Shown here: one piece after another, positions 7,891 through 16,977 of the stretch
Layout: every line of letters starts with the position of its first letter
How positions within the stretch are numbered: position 1 is the stretch's first letter
Assembly (NCBI GenBank): GCA_944324305.1
Contig: CALUVV010000003.1
Span: 165,750-229,749 of the forward strand
DNA: 64,000 nt
Direction of reading: 5' to 3'
DNA from: Candidatus Gastranaerophilales bacterium
GTDB taxonomy: Bacteria; Cyanobacteriota; Vampirovibrionia; Gastranaerophilales; Gastranaerophilaceae
The notes under the pieces: generated by a model
The model's input: the letters and a program-made list of their open reading frames with translations, nothing else
What the model was told of the DNA's origin: nothing
The model's database searches: none
Made by a program: the position numbers and the translations under genes

Positions 7891-8310
7891 TTATATATCA
7901 CATAAATAAGTTTGCACAAACTTTTTAGCTTCATTTACAGGCATCTCTTCGTCGAGTGAAGCTACCTCTACCGGTTTTCCGGCAGATCTTTTAATATTAA
8001 AGTTAACATATGACTTATTACCAAATATGCCATTGGTTAGAGTTAATTTAGCTTCTTTGCCGAACTTAGTTTCCTGCAAAAATATATTAACTTTATCAGT
8101 TTTAGCCATATAAGTGCCAAGCTGGTCACCTCTACGATTTTGTGCAAGCTTTCCGAATGCTTTTGTTACAAGCTTCTCAACTGTATTTTCTTTTGAAGAG
8201 AAGCTTACAGTATCAGCCTGCACCTCTTTGTTTAATGGCATATAAGCATTTTTCTGCATACGACAATTTGGTGTAGAAACAGACGGGTTAAAATTAATTT
8301 TTGAAATCAT
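7891..8310 (-). CDS. Hypothetical protein, lineage-specific
   Basis: No family is recognised for this 139-aa protein. There is no signal peptide or membrane segment. The N-terminus (MISKINFNPSVS) and the ADTVSFSSKEN segment near residue 35 resemble the Asn/Ser/Phe-rich leaders of other lineage-specific proteins. The rest looks like a compact alpha/beta domain with a basic centre (GDQLGTYMAKTDKVNIF) and an acidic C-terminal helix. AAGGAAAG before the ATG supports the start. It is a single-gene unit closed by the terminator at 7857. Confidence 0.65.
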   Translation of the reverse strand: MISKINFNPSVSTPNCRMQKNAYMPLNKEVQADTVSFSSKENTVEKLVTKAFGKLAQNRRGDQLGTYMAKTDKVNIFLQETKFGKEAKLTLTNGIFGNKSYVNFNIKRSAGKPVEVASLDEEMPVNEAKKFVQTYLCDI

Positions 8311-8385
8311 TTTTCTTTCCTTCTGATTAAATGTATATTACACACTTATTAAAACGCAAAATTTGTTTCATGTCAAACATTGCAG

Positions 8386-9125
8386 TTATTTGAAGCATGG
8401 ATAATCATCAGGAATTTGCCAGCCATTTAATTGAATTATTTTAGCCCCGTTAGAACAAGAATTATAAAGTCCTTCTTTTGTTCCGTCCCAATTTACATCA
8501 ATATAAGGTTCTACACCCAAATTTTTGAAGTATTCATTTCTTTTACCACTTGCACCGGCGGGATAAAATGCAAACATAAATTTATCTTTACCTGTTTTTA
8601 GTTGAGCCAATTCTGCTTTTGATCCCTTAGGAAAAAAGTATATATCTTGCCCGTAGTATGTAAAATAAGCAGCAGAACCATCTGCAAAATAAACGTATAA
8701 TATTCCGTCTTTATTTTCGATTTTTGTATATTTAATATAATTTTTCAGATATTCATTAAAAAATTTTACTGTACAGGAATAATTATCTTTATCTCCAGCA
8801 GAACAAAATGCTGAAGGACGCCAATCAACTCTCATAATATTTTTATCTTGTTCAGAAAGTAATATGGCTTGATTTATTGTAGAATAAAATTTTTTAAGTC
8901 GTGTTGTAATTATTTTTTTGTTGTGGTTTTGGATAAGAGTCGGCAAAGTTAATGCAGAAACAACACCTATAATTCCTAAAGTTACAAGAACTTCGGCAAG
9001 GGTAAACGCAGGAGCTGAGCCTAGAGTACGCCCCCCCCCCGAGCACTACGTGCGTAGCCATCACAACACAAGCTTTGTGTGACTTGCAAAATTTTGGAAA
9101 CTGTTTGCTTTAAATCTTTTCTCAT
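8386..9125 (-). CDS. Prepilin-like secreted protein A; G10 tract puts start and body out of frame
   Basis: The ATG at 9125 follows AGGAGC and opens a leader (MRKDLKQTVSKILQ...) that meets ten G (9031-9040). With ten G the leader frame ends at a TAG just after the tract. One more G would continue into GGRTLGSAPA-FTLAEVLV, a type IV prepilin/pseudopilin N-terminus with Ala-Phe at the cleavage point and Glu at +5, followed by a periplasmic domain with paired Cys and the family's C-terminal GW-containing end. Without the leader only a fragment starting at TTG 8946 is open. Prepilin peptidase would cut and methylate the protein and a pilus or type II secretion machine would assemble it. It lies 23 bases after the helicase gene and may be co-transcribed. 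Confidence 0.8.
9031..9040 (-). repeat. G10 tract in prepilin-like gene A
   Basis: Ten C on the plus strand, ten G in the sense of the gene. Out of frame at ten; in frame at eight or eleven. Candidate slipped-strand phase-variation site. Confidence 0.9.
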
Positions 9126-9148
9126 TAATTGCTCCTTTCTTTTTTATA

Positions 9149-11434
9149 CTAATCAATATCAACAGGTTCACGCTGAATTTTATCTATAGCCTCACGAGCC
9201 GTAAACACAAGTGCTTCAGGCACATTTTCAATTGTGGTAAACTGTCTTAAAACATCTACAACACGCTTAAATGAACGAACAATGTCACCTTCGCCAATGT
9301 CAATTTGTTCCGTAATAGTTTCCCATTCGGCTCCTTCAACCCACAACTCAATAAGTGAACTGAAATACGGATTTATATACATTGGTGCTTCCACAGAATA
9401 TCTGCCCTGAACTTTTTCAAGCTTACGTCTGATGTTTCTGATAAGGTTAAGCGTTTTACGAACAGGTTCGGATATAGGAAGATACGGAATATCAATTCTT
9501 AAATCTTCTGTCGTAATTGCACAAACAACAGCAGCAAGCTGTGCAGGTGTTAAGTTCTCCAAAACATGAGAGAAAATTATTTCAGCAATAAACAATTCAT
9601 TTTCTGAACGTATTTGTGAAGTAGTTATACCCTGCAAAGTCGGATAGTCATCTCTCAAGTAATTCATATCAATAAGAACGCTTCTGTGTGCTAAAAACTT
9701 ATTCCAGAATATATCACGCTGCTTTTCAATTTCCTTATCAAGTTTATGCAGACGTACAGAAAAACGCTCAAGTACTTCAACATTTTTCGAATGTTTTTTA
9801 TAAAGTTTGCAGGTGTCGCATTTAAAACCATGCATTTTTTCAAGCATAGCTTTTGTTTCTTTTCCGAATTTTACAGCTTCCTGCGATAAAGGCCTGTTTT
9901 TTGAACGCTCTTGTTTACAGATTTTTTTATAGGTTTGTCTGTTTTGAACGTATATATGTCTTAATTTATCATATTCATGCAGTTTGTCATCGCAAAGTTT
10001 ATAAGGACAAATAAACTCACGCGACTTTATCTCATTTTCAATCTGTTCCTGCGCTTTTAAAAGCGGCTGCAATCTTGAGCCTGAAGAGAAGTATCCGAAA
10101 CTTTTTAAAATCAGTTCTTTTGCTTCTTCTAAACTGAAGCGCTGTAAAAGGTTCAATACCATTGAGTAACTTGGAGAAAAGCGGCTTTCCAGAGGATTTG
10201 CATCACTCAATACAAGTTCTGCGACTTCTTCGGGAGTTTGAAACTGGGTGCCGACAATCGTAACATATCCGACTTCATCCATTCCCCTGCGTCCCGCACG
10301 CCCCGACATTTGTAAAAACTCGCTTGCCGTAAGCATTCTGTGACCGCTGTCCGTACGCTTGCTTGTCGAACTTATTACAGTAGAACGTGCAGGCATGTTT
10401 ATCCCTGCTGCAAGTGTTTCTGTCGCAAATACGACTTTAATAAGTCCTTTTTGAAATAGTTTTTCGACAAGGTTTTTCCACGCCGGCAATAGTCCTGCAT
10501 GATGAGATGCAACCCCGCAAAGCAGATATTCTATATGCTTATTATTATAAAGATGCGGATTTTCAGCGATATATTCATCAATAAATTGCTGAATTTGCGC
10601 TCTTTCACCTTTTGTTATTAAATCCAGAGATGCGCATTTTTCCATTTGTTCATCGCATTTTCTGCGAGAAAAAGTAAAATATATTGCAGGAAGCATATCA
10701 TTATTCTGCAAATTACGGATAACTTCCTTTACATAAGATTTTTTGTTTTGAAGTTTTCTGCCGAACACCCTTTTTTCGGGTTTAATTTTCTTATTAAGCC
10801 GGCCGCTTGGAGTTAAAAGCGGAAGAAGCTTTGTCGGCTGTGAACTGTCAAAATAATAAAACCTTAACGGAACAGGTCTAAAGTCAGTATCAACAAGTTC
10901 GGTCTTTGAGTGAACGGTATTAATCCAGTCCGTAAGTTCCTGTGCATTTGCAACTGTTGCAGAGAGCGCAATTATTTGAACATTTGTCGGGCAGTAAATA
11001 ATACTTTCTTCCCAGACTGTACCGCGCTGCTCATCATTCATATAATGAACTTCATCAAGTACAACATACTTAACTTCTTTCATATTATCGGTAACAGAAC
11101 CGAAATTTGTACCGTAAAGCATATTACGAAAGACTTCTGTTGTCATAACAACAATTTGGGCATTACGGTTAATCGAAGTATCACCCGTCAAAAGTCCGAC
11201 CTTTTCCTGCCCGTACCGCTCGCCAAAGTCATAATATTTTTGATTGGAAAGAGCTTTCAAAGGAGTTGTATAAAAAATTCGTTTTCCTTCCTGTAAGGCT
11301 CTATGAATTGCATGCTGTGCAATAACAGTTTTACCTGCACCTGTAGGAGCACAAACTACCACGCTTTTGCCGTCATCTATAAATTTACAGGCATCTTTTT
11401 GAAAATCGTCTAATTCAAACGGGAATTCGTACAT
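9149..11434 (-). CDS. Ski2/Mtr4-type DEVH-box RNA helicase with DSHCT-like C-terminus
   Basis: The 761-aa product is a superfamily 2 helicase of the Ski2/Mtr4 kind, probably acting in RNA turnover or rRNA processing in the cytoplasm. Motifs in order: Q-like FQKDAC, Walker A APTGAGKT (near residue 35), TTPLKALSNQK, DEVHYM, SATVANA, then the second RecA domain with ATETLAAGINMPAR and QMSGRAGRRG. The last 200 residues form a helical DSHCT-like domain. Between them lies an insert with CPYKLC and CDTCKLY pairs that could bind zinc. Cyanobacteria carry long helicases of this type. I chose the ATG at 11434, which has GGAG at the right distance, over an upstream TTG. Confidence 0.9.
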   Translation of the reverse strand: MYEFPFELDDFQKDACKFIDDGKSVVVCAPTGAGKTVIAQHAIHRALQEGKRIFYTTPLKALSNQKYYDFGERYGQEKVGLLTGDTSINRNAQIVVMTTEVFRNMLYGTNFGSVTDNMKEVKYVVLDEVHYMNDEQRGTVWEESIIYCPTNVQIIALSATVANAQELTDWINTVHSKTELVDTDFRPVPLRFYYFDSSQPTKLLPLLTPSGRLNKKIKPEKRVFGRKLQNKKSYVKEVIRNLQNNDMLPAIYFTFSRRKCDEQMEKCASLDLITKGERAQIQQFIDEYIAENPHLYNNKHIEYLLCGVASHHAGLLPAWKNLVEKLFQKGLIKVVFATETLAAGINMPARSTVISSTSKRTDSGHRMLTASEFLQMSGRAGRRGMDEVGYVTIVGTQFQTPEEVAELVLSDANPLESRFSPSYSMVLNLLQRFSLEEAKELILKSFGYFSSGSRLQPLLKAQEQIENEIKSREFICPYKLCDDKLHEYDKLRHIYVQNRQTYKKICKQERSKNRPLSQEAVKFGKETKAMLEKMHGFKCDTCKLYKKHSKNVEVLERFSVRLHKLDKEIEKQRDIFWNKFLAHRSVLIDMNYLRDDYPTLQGITTSQIRSENELFIAEIIFSHVLENLTPAQLAAVVCAITTEDLRIDIPYLPISEPVRKTLNLIRNIRRKLEKVQGRYSVEAPMYINPYFSSLIELWVEGAEWETITEQIDIGEGDIVRSFKRVVDVLRQFTTIENVPEALVFTAREAIDKIQREPVDID

Positions 11435-11487
11435 CTTTACTCCAAACAAGCTAATCTCGTTTATATTATATCATAATTTTCAAAACT

Positions 11488-12204
11488 TTACCATGGATAA
11501 TCTTTAGAGATTTTCCAGCCGTCATACTGGATTAATCCTGAACAGAAATCGCCAGAGTAATCGCCTGCATTTTTACTACAGCATTCTCTGCAGGTGCCGA
11601 GCAACGTATTACGATTTTTATTATACTTAACCTCACTAATTCCTGACATATTGATTGCATTATTACCATTGACATCAAGCTTGAATGTAAATATATCTCT
11701 TCCAGCCCTGTTAGGTTTTTGATCACCGTTAATATCTACAAAAATCCGTACAAGCATCCATTCTTTAGAATTATTGTCCACCATAAAAGATACAATAGTT
11801 CCGTCGTTTAAATAAACTACATAATAAAAGCTGTCATCCCATGGCCAATCTTTACCGTTTAATCTATATCTTTTTACATCAGTCTGCAGCTTGCAGCTTA
11901 GACCGCAATCAATGCTTACGTTAAGATATTTGATTATATAATTCTGCAAAAAAGCGGGAATTACATTTTCATATCCGTCACTTACCGAGCCAATATTATC
12001 CATGCCCCAGGTGTTCATATCTCCGTTTTCGTACTGAGAAGTTACAAAAGCATTACTGATAACCGAAAAAGATTTCTTTAAGCGGTCTACCGTAACCTGT
12101 TTTTGATAGTTTGCAATTAAAACAGGCATTGTCATTGCGGCAACAATACCTATAATCCCTAATGTTATAAGTACTTCAGCCAAAGTAAAAGCATATTTTT
12201 TCAT
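11488..12204 (-). CDS. Prepilin-like secreted protein (canonical short leader)
   Basis: A five-residue leader, MKKYA, precedes FTLAEVLITLGIIGIVAAMT, a classic type IV prepilin/pseudopilin N-terminus: Ala before the cleavage point, Phe at +1 and Glu at +5. The 238-aa product continues with a helix and a periplasmic domain containing about six Cys (for example CGLSC and CREC pairs), the DINGDQKPNRAGRDIF segment common to this family, and a C-terminal GWKISKDYPW. There is no G tract, so it is constitutively in frame. AAGGAG supports the start. A perfect palindrome, GACACTAGTGTC, lies 24 bases before the ATG, and a divergently transcribed XRE regulator follows. It probably heads the unit with the helicase gene. 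Confidence 0.85.
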   Translation of the reverse strand: MKKYAFTLAEVLITLGIIGIVAAMTMPVLIANYQKQVTVDRLKKSFSVISNAFVTSQYENGDMNTWGMDNIGSVSDGYENVIPAFLQNYIIKYLNVSIDCGLSCKLQTDVKRYRLNGKDWPWDDSFYYVVYLNDGTIVSFMVDNNSKEWMLVRIFVDINGDQKPNRAGRDIFTFKLDVNGNNAINMSGISEVKYNKNRNTLLGTCRECCSKNAGDYSGDFCSGLIQYDGWKISKDYPW

Positions 12205-12227
12205 AATAATATTACTCCTTAAAATCA

Positions 12228-12239
12228 GACACTAGTGTC
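12228..12239. promoter_or_regulatory. Perfect 12-bp palindrome GACACTAGTGTC, possible operator
   Basis: It lies between the divergent XRE regulator (12320) and the prepilin-like gene (start 12204), downstream of the AT-rich -10 region of the latter. Position and symmetry suit a regulator binding site. Inference only. Confidence 0.45.
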
Positions 12240-12284
12240 AGTCATTTTTATGTATTACATATCATATATTATATATAAAAATCA

Positions 12285-12313
12285 TAGAAAAACGCAATTT
12301 GTAAACTTATAAT
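12285..12313 (+). promoter_or_regulatory. Promoter abutting the XRE start codon
   Basis: TAGAAA (12285-12290), 17-base spacer, TATAAT (12308-12313), then six bases and the ATG at 12320. Transcription should begin at or next to the ATG, and no Shine-Dalgarno sequence is present. Confidence 0.65.
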
Positions 12314-12319
12314 AATTAA

Positions 12320-12541
12320 ATGAATAAAAAAGAACTACTTCTTAAATTAGGGAGCAAAGTTCGTTATGAACGCGTAAAAAAGAATTTGTCCCAAGAAGAA
12401 CTTGCAGAACTCGCAAACTTAAATATGCGTTCAATCAGCATGATTGAACGCGGAGTTACTGATGTAAAATTTACTACGCTTACAAAAATTGCAGAAGCGT
12501 TACAGGTTGATACAACCGTTTTAATTGATTTTAAACTTTAA
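12320..12541 (+). CDS. Small XRE-family HTH regulator
   Basis: The 73-aa protein is a single Cro/C1-type helix-turn-helix domain: GSKVRYERVKKNLSQEELAE leads into the recognition helix NLNMRSISMIERG, with FTTLTKIAEALQVD as the last helix pair. It has no effector domain. Such solitary XRE proteins usually act as local repressors. The promoter lies so close to the ATG that the mRNA is probably leaderless. Its divergent neighbour is a prepilin-like gene with a palindrome in its leader, a plausible target. It is also two convergent genes away from serS, with only six bases between the stops. Confidence 0.85.
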   Translation: MNKKELLLKLGSKVRYERVKKNLSQEELAELANLNMRSISMIERGVTDVKFTTLTKIAEALQVDTTVLIDFKL

Positions 12542-12547
12542 GAAATT

Positions 12548-13813
12548 TTATATTTTATCAAAGCCTGTATATTTTCTTAAGATTTCAGGAATAATAATTG
12601 TACCGTCTTCCTGCTGATAATTTTCAACGATTGCCGCAAAAGTCCGTCCGACAGCAAGACCTGAGCCGTTAATTGTATGGACAAATTGAGTTTTGCCAGT
12701 TGCTTTGTCGCGGTATCTTATATTAGCACGTCTTGCCTGATAATCGCCGTAATTAGAACAGCTTGAAATTTCTTTATAGGTGCCGTAAGAAGGCATCCAA
12801 ACTTCCAAATCCCAGCATTTATTTGCGGAAAAACCGATGTCGCCTGTTGATAAAGCTTCACGGCGGTAAGGAAGTTCTAGTAATTGCAGCATCTTTTCAG
12901 CATCTTCGGTTAATTTTTCGTGTTCTTCTTTACTTGATTGAGGAGTACAAAGTTTTACGAGTTCAACTTTATTAAACTGATGAACTCTTATAAGCCCTCT
13001 AGTGTCTTTGCCCGCAGAACCTGATTCCCGTCTGAAACATGGCGTATAAGCCGTCATATATTTAGGCAAATCATCTTCAGAAAGAATTTCATTTGCATAT
13101 ATATTTGTAACAGGAACTTCTGCAGTCGGAATTAGGTATAAATCTTCATCAACGCATTTATACATATCTTCTTTAAACTTAGGAAGCTGTCCTGTACCTG
13201 TCATTGTTGCCGCATTTGCCATAAAAGGCGGTAATACTTCTTCATATCCTTGCTGAGAAGTATGGTAATCAAGGAAAAAGTTAATAATTGCACGCTCTAA
13301 TCTTGCACCTTTACCTCTGTAAAGAATAAATCTGCTTTGAGAAAGTTTTACCCCTCGTTCAAAGTCTACAAGCCCTTTTTCTTCACATATATCCCAGTGA
13401 GCTTTGAATTCAAAATCAAATTTTCTTGGTTCGCCCCATTTGTAAACTTCAATATTATCATCTTCCGACAAGCCTATCGGGGTAGTTTCATCGGGAATAT
13501 TAGGAATATGAAGCAAAATATTTTTTTGTTTATTGTCTAATTCGTTTTGTTTTTCTTCCAATGCTTTAATATCATCACCGAGCTTGCGAACTTCTTCCTG
13601 AATTGCGTCGGTATTTTCACCGTTTTTTTTCATCAAACCGATTTTCTGAGAATCAGCTTTTCTTTTTGCACGAAGCTCATCTGCCTGTGTCTGAACTTTT
13701 CTTCTTTCAACATCAATTTCCAAAACTTCATCGATTGACAAATCAGGGTTTCTTCTTTTCAAAAGTTCATTAATCTTTTCCGGACACTCTCTTATTAATT
13801 TAATATCAAGCAT
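12548..13813 (-). CDS. serS: Seryl-tRNA synthetase
   Basis: SerS charges tRNA-Ser with serine in the cytoplasm. The 421-aa product has the expected parts: an N-terminal two-helix coiled-coil arm (about residues 25-105) rich in Lys and Glu, and a class II core with motif 2 ([17 protein letters not shown]) and motif 3 ([16 protein letters not shown]). Length is typical for bacteria. The ATG at 13813 is preferred over the GTG nine bases upstream because AAAGGTGG is correctly spaced for it and MLDIKLIRE is the family's usual N-terminus. Confidence 0.96.
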   Translation of the reverse strand: MLDIKLIRECPEKINELLKRRNPDLSIDEVLEIDVERRKVQTQADELRAKRKADSQKIGLMKKNGENTDAIQEEVRKLGDDIKALEEKQNELDNKQKNILLHIPNIPDETTPIGLSEDDNIEVYKWGEPRKFDFEFKAHWDICEEKGLVDFERGVKLSQSRFILYRGKGARLERAIINFFLDYHTSQQGYEEVLPPFMANAATMTGTGQLPKFKEDMYKCVDEDLYLIPTAEVPVTNIYANEILSEDDLPKYMTAYTPCFRRESGSAGKDTRGLIRVHQFNKVELVKLCTPQSSKEEHEKLTEDAEKMLQLLELPYRREALSTGDIGFSANKCWDLEVWMPSYGTYKEISSCSNYGDYQARRANIRYRDKATGKTQFVHTINGSGLAVGRTFAAIVENYQQEDGTIIIPEILRKYTGFDKI

Positions 13814-13966
13814 TTTTACCACCTTTACAGTTTCAATGTATTTGTGAAATTATTTTAATTTAAATATAAGTTATAATCAAGAAAAAAATTATCCTGTCAT
13901 ATTTGTTAAGAATTGTGGATTTTCTTGACAGGTAGTGTATAATGATAATAAGGGGATTGTGTTAAT

Positions 13967-14293
13967 ATGATGTTTAAAAAGTTAGCTCAGAAACTTAATT
14001 TAGAGAAAAAAAAGCATCAGGGTGCGGCTATTAATCCGCTTGAAGTTGATTTTGAAGGACGAAAAAGCGTTTTTTTGGACAAATTAACCAGAACAGCGGT
14101 TAACATGTACGAACGAAAATGCGATATTAAAAATTTCTCTAAGCTGGTGCTCTCTGACCCTGAAAATGATTCTCATAATAAAATTATGGATGAACTTTTC
14201 AGCAGCGGGGTAATTGATGCGAGTGATGATGAAAAACTTTTGGAATTATCCGACAACACGCGCTTTCTTAAAGACCTCGGGCTTATTGATTAA
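13967..14293 (+). CDS. Hypothetical small soluble protein
   Basis: No family recognised for this 108-aa, highly charged, largely helical protein (MMFKKLAQKLNLEKKKHQ...). It lacks a signal peptide and membrane segments. Its C-terminus is acidic. TATAAT lies upstream near 13936, and a GGGG-type ribosome-binding site precedes the start; either of the two adjacent ATG codons may be used. It ends 22 bases before the TMEM43-like gene on the same strand and is probably co-transcribed. Confidence 0.6.
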   Translation: MMFKKLAQKLNLEKKKHQGAAINPLEVDFEGRKSVFLDKLTRTAVNMYERKCDIKNFSKLVLSDPENDSHNKIMDELFSSGVIDASDDEKLLELSDNTRFLKDLGLID

Positions 14294-14315
14294 TTTGTTT
14301 TGAAGGATGGAAGTA

Positions 14316-15371
14316 ATGGTAAAAAGAAATATATTTGGTGCCGTTATTTTTGGATTTATTTTGTTTGCAGCATCATTTCTTTTACTGTTTATTAATGAAT
14401 TTAATTACGTAAATAAGATTAAAATAGCAGACTTTGCCGAAAAAAATGCAATTACGATATCATCTGATACTCTGTCGCCTTCAAATGAAAATAAACTTGT
14501 TCATGTGACTGGTGAAGCATACTCGCAGCAAACCTTATCCGATTCGATAATAAGCATTCCTAAAGCAATTGCATTTTTCAGGGATGTTGAAATGTTCCAG
14601 TGGGAAGAAGTAAAAAAACATAAAGATAAAAATAAAATAGAATATACTTACAGAAAAACATGGAGCAGACACCTGATAAATTCGGATAATTTTGAAAGTA
14701 CAGCCTATAAAAATCCCCCTGAAATGCGCTGCGAAAATAAAGAATTATATGCTGATAACGTCGGTTTCGGTAAGTTTTATCTTTCAAAAAGCATAATAAG
14801 CACAATTAATTCAATAACGAAAATAACACAGCTGCCCTATAACAATAAATTTAAGACATATAACGGTTTTTACTTTACCGGAAATAACTATGATGACCCT
14901 GCAATAGGAGATCAGAAACTTTTCTATTCTTATATACCTTCAGGAATAAAACTTTCAATTATAGCCAAACAGTCGGGAAACCGTCTGGAAAATATGGACA
15001 GCAGATACGGAAATTTTGTAATAGTTTCAGGAGGAACAAAAAGCCTTACAAAAATGATTAAAGAATACAGGGAAAATAATTCCGCAAACACTTGGATACT
15101 GAGAGGTATCGGAGTTTTGCTTATGTTTATAGGTTTAAGTTTTTTAATTCAACCGATAGTTAACATTGGCGGAAGTATACCTGTATTAGGGGCTCTGAGT
15201 AAAATGGCCGCATTTATTTCAACTGTCATAATCACAATAGCATTAAGCACAATAACAATTTCCGCTGGCTGGCTGTTTTTCCGCCCGGAAATAGCCTTGG
15301 TGCTTATAGTTTTATCAGTTATGACTATTTTCAGTTTAAGAAAAAAGAAAAAGGTTATAATTCCCGAATAA
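14316..15371 (+). CDS. TMEM43-family membrane protein
   Basis: The 351-aa product has one N-terminal transmembrane helix (about residues 5-28), a large extracytoplasmic domain and three C-terminal helices, the layout of the TMEM43 (LUMA, DUF1625) family. Family-like segments include NKLVHVTGEA, FFRDVEMFQWEE and YTYRKTWS. Bacterial members are of unknown function; the eukaryotic one sits in the inner nuclear membrane. I chose the ATG at 14316, with GAAGGA at good spacing, over an ATG nine bases earlier that is too close to that site. Its 3' end overlaps the convergent dehydrogenase gene by 17 bases. Confidence 0.75.
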   Translation: MVKRNIFGAVIFGFILFAASFLLLFINEFNYVNKIKIADFAEKNAITISSDTLSPSNENKLVHVTGEAYSQQTLSDSIISIPKAIAFFRDVEMFQWEEVKKHKDKNKIEYTYRKTWSRHLINSDNFESTAYKNPPEMRCENKELYADNVGFGKFYLSKSIISTINSITKITQLPYNNKFKTYNGFYFTGNNYDDPAIGDQKLFYSYIPSGIKLSIIAKQSGNRLENMDSRYGNFVIVSGGTKSLTKMIKEYRENNSANTWILRGIGVLLMFIGLSFLIQPIVNIGGSIPVLGALSKMAAFISTVIITIALSTITISAGWLFFRPEIALVLIVLSVMTIFSLRKKKKVIIPE

Positions 15372-16347
15372 CCGCTTCCGTAAATTCCGAAGTCGCTGCT
15401 TTTCCGCCCAAATCTGCGGTGCAAATTCCGCTATCAAGCGTTTTAAAGAGAGCTTTTTCTATTTTCTCCGCATAAGTATTTTCTCCGATATACCTGAGCA
15501 TTTCTATTGCAGAAAGTAATAAAGCCGTCGGATTTGCTTTATTTTGCCCTTTAATATCCGGAGCAGAACCGTGAACAGGTTCAAACACTGCGTAATTCAA
15601 CCCTATATTTGCTCCTTGAGCAACACCTAAACCGCCTATCAGGCCTGCACAAAGATCCGAAACAATATCGCCGTATAAATTCGGAAGAACAAGAATATCA
15701 AATTGCGAAGGATTTTGGACAAGCTGCATACACAGGTTATCAACAAGGATTTCACGTTTATTAATCTGAGGGTAATTTTCAGCTATTTTCCTGAAACAGT
15801 CAAGAAACAATCCGTCCGACAGTTTCATAATATTAGCTTTAGTTACAACACAGACTTCTTTTCTGTTATTTTTAACGGCATAATCAAACGCAAATTTGCA
15901 AATTCTTTCTGATGCCTTCCTTGTAATAACTTTTATACTTTCTGCAGTATCATTATCAACCTGACGCTCAATACCCGCATATAAATCTTCGGTATTTTCC
16001 CTCACTACGACAACATCTACGTTATCAAATTTTGTTTTAACGTTCGGTAAATTCTTGCAGGGGCGTAAGTTTGCATACAAATCAAGTTCTTTACGCAGCT
16101 GAACATTGACAGAGCGAAACCCTTTGCCTATAGGAGTGGTTACGGGAGCTTTCAGTGCAACTCCGTTTTCTTTTACGGAATTTAAAACTCTTTCGGGAAG
16201 AGGGGTACCCTCTTTTAAAATGACATCTGCTCCTGCGGTTTGTACATCCCAATCAATTTTCAAACCCGATGCATCGATAATTTTAACAACAGCATCAGAA
16301 ATTTCAGGGCCTATGCCGTCCCCGTTAATCAAAGTTATTCTTTTCAT
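15355..16347 (-). CDS. NAD-type isocitrate/isopropylmalate dehydrogenase family enzyme
   Basis: The 330-aa product is a beta-decarboxylating dehydrogenase: GDGIGPEI at the N-terminus, the substrate loop NVQLRKELDLYANLRP, VVVRENTEDLYAGIE, the catalytic KANIMKLSDGLF and DNLCMQLV segments, and the cofactor region VHGSAPDIKGQNKANP. The RENTEDLYAGIE and KAP-TTPIGKGFRS-VN patterns fit the NAD-dependent isocitrate dehydrogenase branch better than LeuB (3-isopropylmalate). It would supply 2-oxoglutarate for glutamate synthesis. GAGGAG lies just before the ATG. Its start overlaps the 3' end of the small Cys-rich gene by 23 bases, suggesting coupled translation. Substrate assignment is moderately sure. 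Confidence 0.85.
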   Translation of the reverse strand: MKRITLINGDGIGPEISDAVVKIIDASGLKIDWDVQTAGADVILKEGTPLPERVLNSVKENGVALKAPVTTPIGKGFRSVNVQLRKELDLYANLRPCKNLPNVKTKFDNVDVVVVRENTEDLYAGIERQVDNDTAESIKVITRKASERICKFAFDYAVKNNRKEVCVVTKANIMKLSDGLFLDCFRKIAENYPQINKREILVDNLCMQLVQNPSQFDILVLPNLYGDIVSDLCAGLIGGLGVAQGANIGLNYAVFEPVHGSAPDIKGQNKANPTALLLSAIEMLRYIGENTYAEKIEKALFKTLDSGICTADLGGKAATSEFTEAVIREL

Positions 16348-16543
16348 TACTCCTCACAATATGTAAATTTCGCTCAAACTTTTCAAAAAATCCGCAATTT
16401 GTAACAGTTAAGCTATTTTCAAGATATACAACACCCAGCCCCAAAGCTGTAAGTAACGGGCAGGAAATGCCTTCCGCATAATTTTTACAGTTAATACACT
16501 GGTCGCAATCTTCAATATAAACTCTGCCGTCATCGCAATACAT
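16325..16543 (-). CDS. Small cysteine-rich protein, possible metal binding
   Basis: This 72-aa product has six Cys, four of them in CDQCINCKNYAEGISC (about residues 13-28), which suggests a zinc site or an iron-sulfur cluster. No family is recognised. I chose the ATG at 16543; an upstream TTG lies in the promoter. The promoter TTTACA-17-TATAAT ends six bases before the ATG, so the message is probably leaderless. The 3' end overlaps the dehydrogenase start, so the pair is an operon, and a role linked to that enzyme is possible but unproven. Confidence 0.65.
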   Translation of the reverse strand: MYCDDGRVYIEDCDQCINCKNYAEGISCPLLTALGLGVVYLENSLTVTNCGFFEKFERNLHIVRSNEKNNFD

Positions 16544-16549
16544 ACGTAA

Positions 16550-16578
16550 ATTATACAACTTACTTTTATGTTTGTAAA
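16550..16578 (-). promoter_or_regulatory. Strong promoter abutting the small Cys-rich gene
   Basis: On the minus strand TTTACA (16578-16573), 17-base spacer, TATAAT (16555-16550), then six bases to the ATG at 16543. This is the best-formed promoter of the leaderless type in the window. Confidence 0.75.
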
Positions 16579-16585
16579 TAAATCA

Positions 16586-16837
16586 TTATTTATCAGCTTC
16601 GGGAGGGCCTGCAGGGTCAATTTTTTCTTTCCAGGCTTTTATAATACGGTTTTCTATAGTTTCAACGTCTTCAGGAGAATACTTATCATAATTTCTCGGC
16701 ATATGAATATAGCTCCATGCAGCTCTTATATGTTCTTCCGTATCAATCGGATATTTATTATTTACAGAATCTGCGAATTTAACATCGCCATATTCGTGCA
16801 AACCTCTGTTTTTATATACATCATCCCGTTTTTCCAT
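16586..16837 (-). CDS. Small conserved protein, DUF6582-like
   Basis: The 83-aa protein contains KFADSVNNKYPIDTEEHIRAAW followed by a short helical C-terminus, a pattern I associate with the DUF6582 family of uncharacterised small proteins often found in phage or mobile contexts. No such context is visible here. The protein is charged and soluble. There is no clear Shine-Dalgarno sequence; an AATAAT lies six bases before the ATG, so it may also be leaderless. Function unknown. Confidence 0.6.
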   Translation of the reverse strand: MEKRDDVYKNRGLHEYGDVKFADSVNNKYPIDTEEHIRAAWSYIHMPRNYDKYSPEDVETIENRIIKAWKEKIDPAGPPEADK

Positions 16838-16977
16838 ATCAAGATTATTCTATGTATCAGGTTATTTTAAATCGGTAATCTTAACATATCTTAATATACT
16901 ATCTTAAGTTAGGCAATTTATTAATTAAAAAATTTTTTATGTAATTAAGGTAGGTTATAATAATAGGTAGGTTAGAA

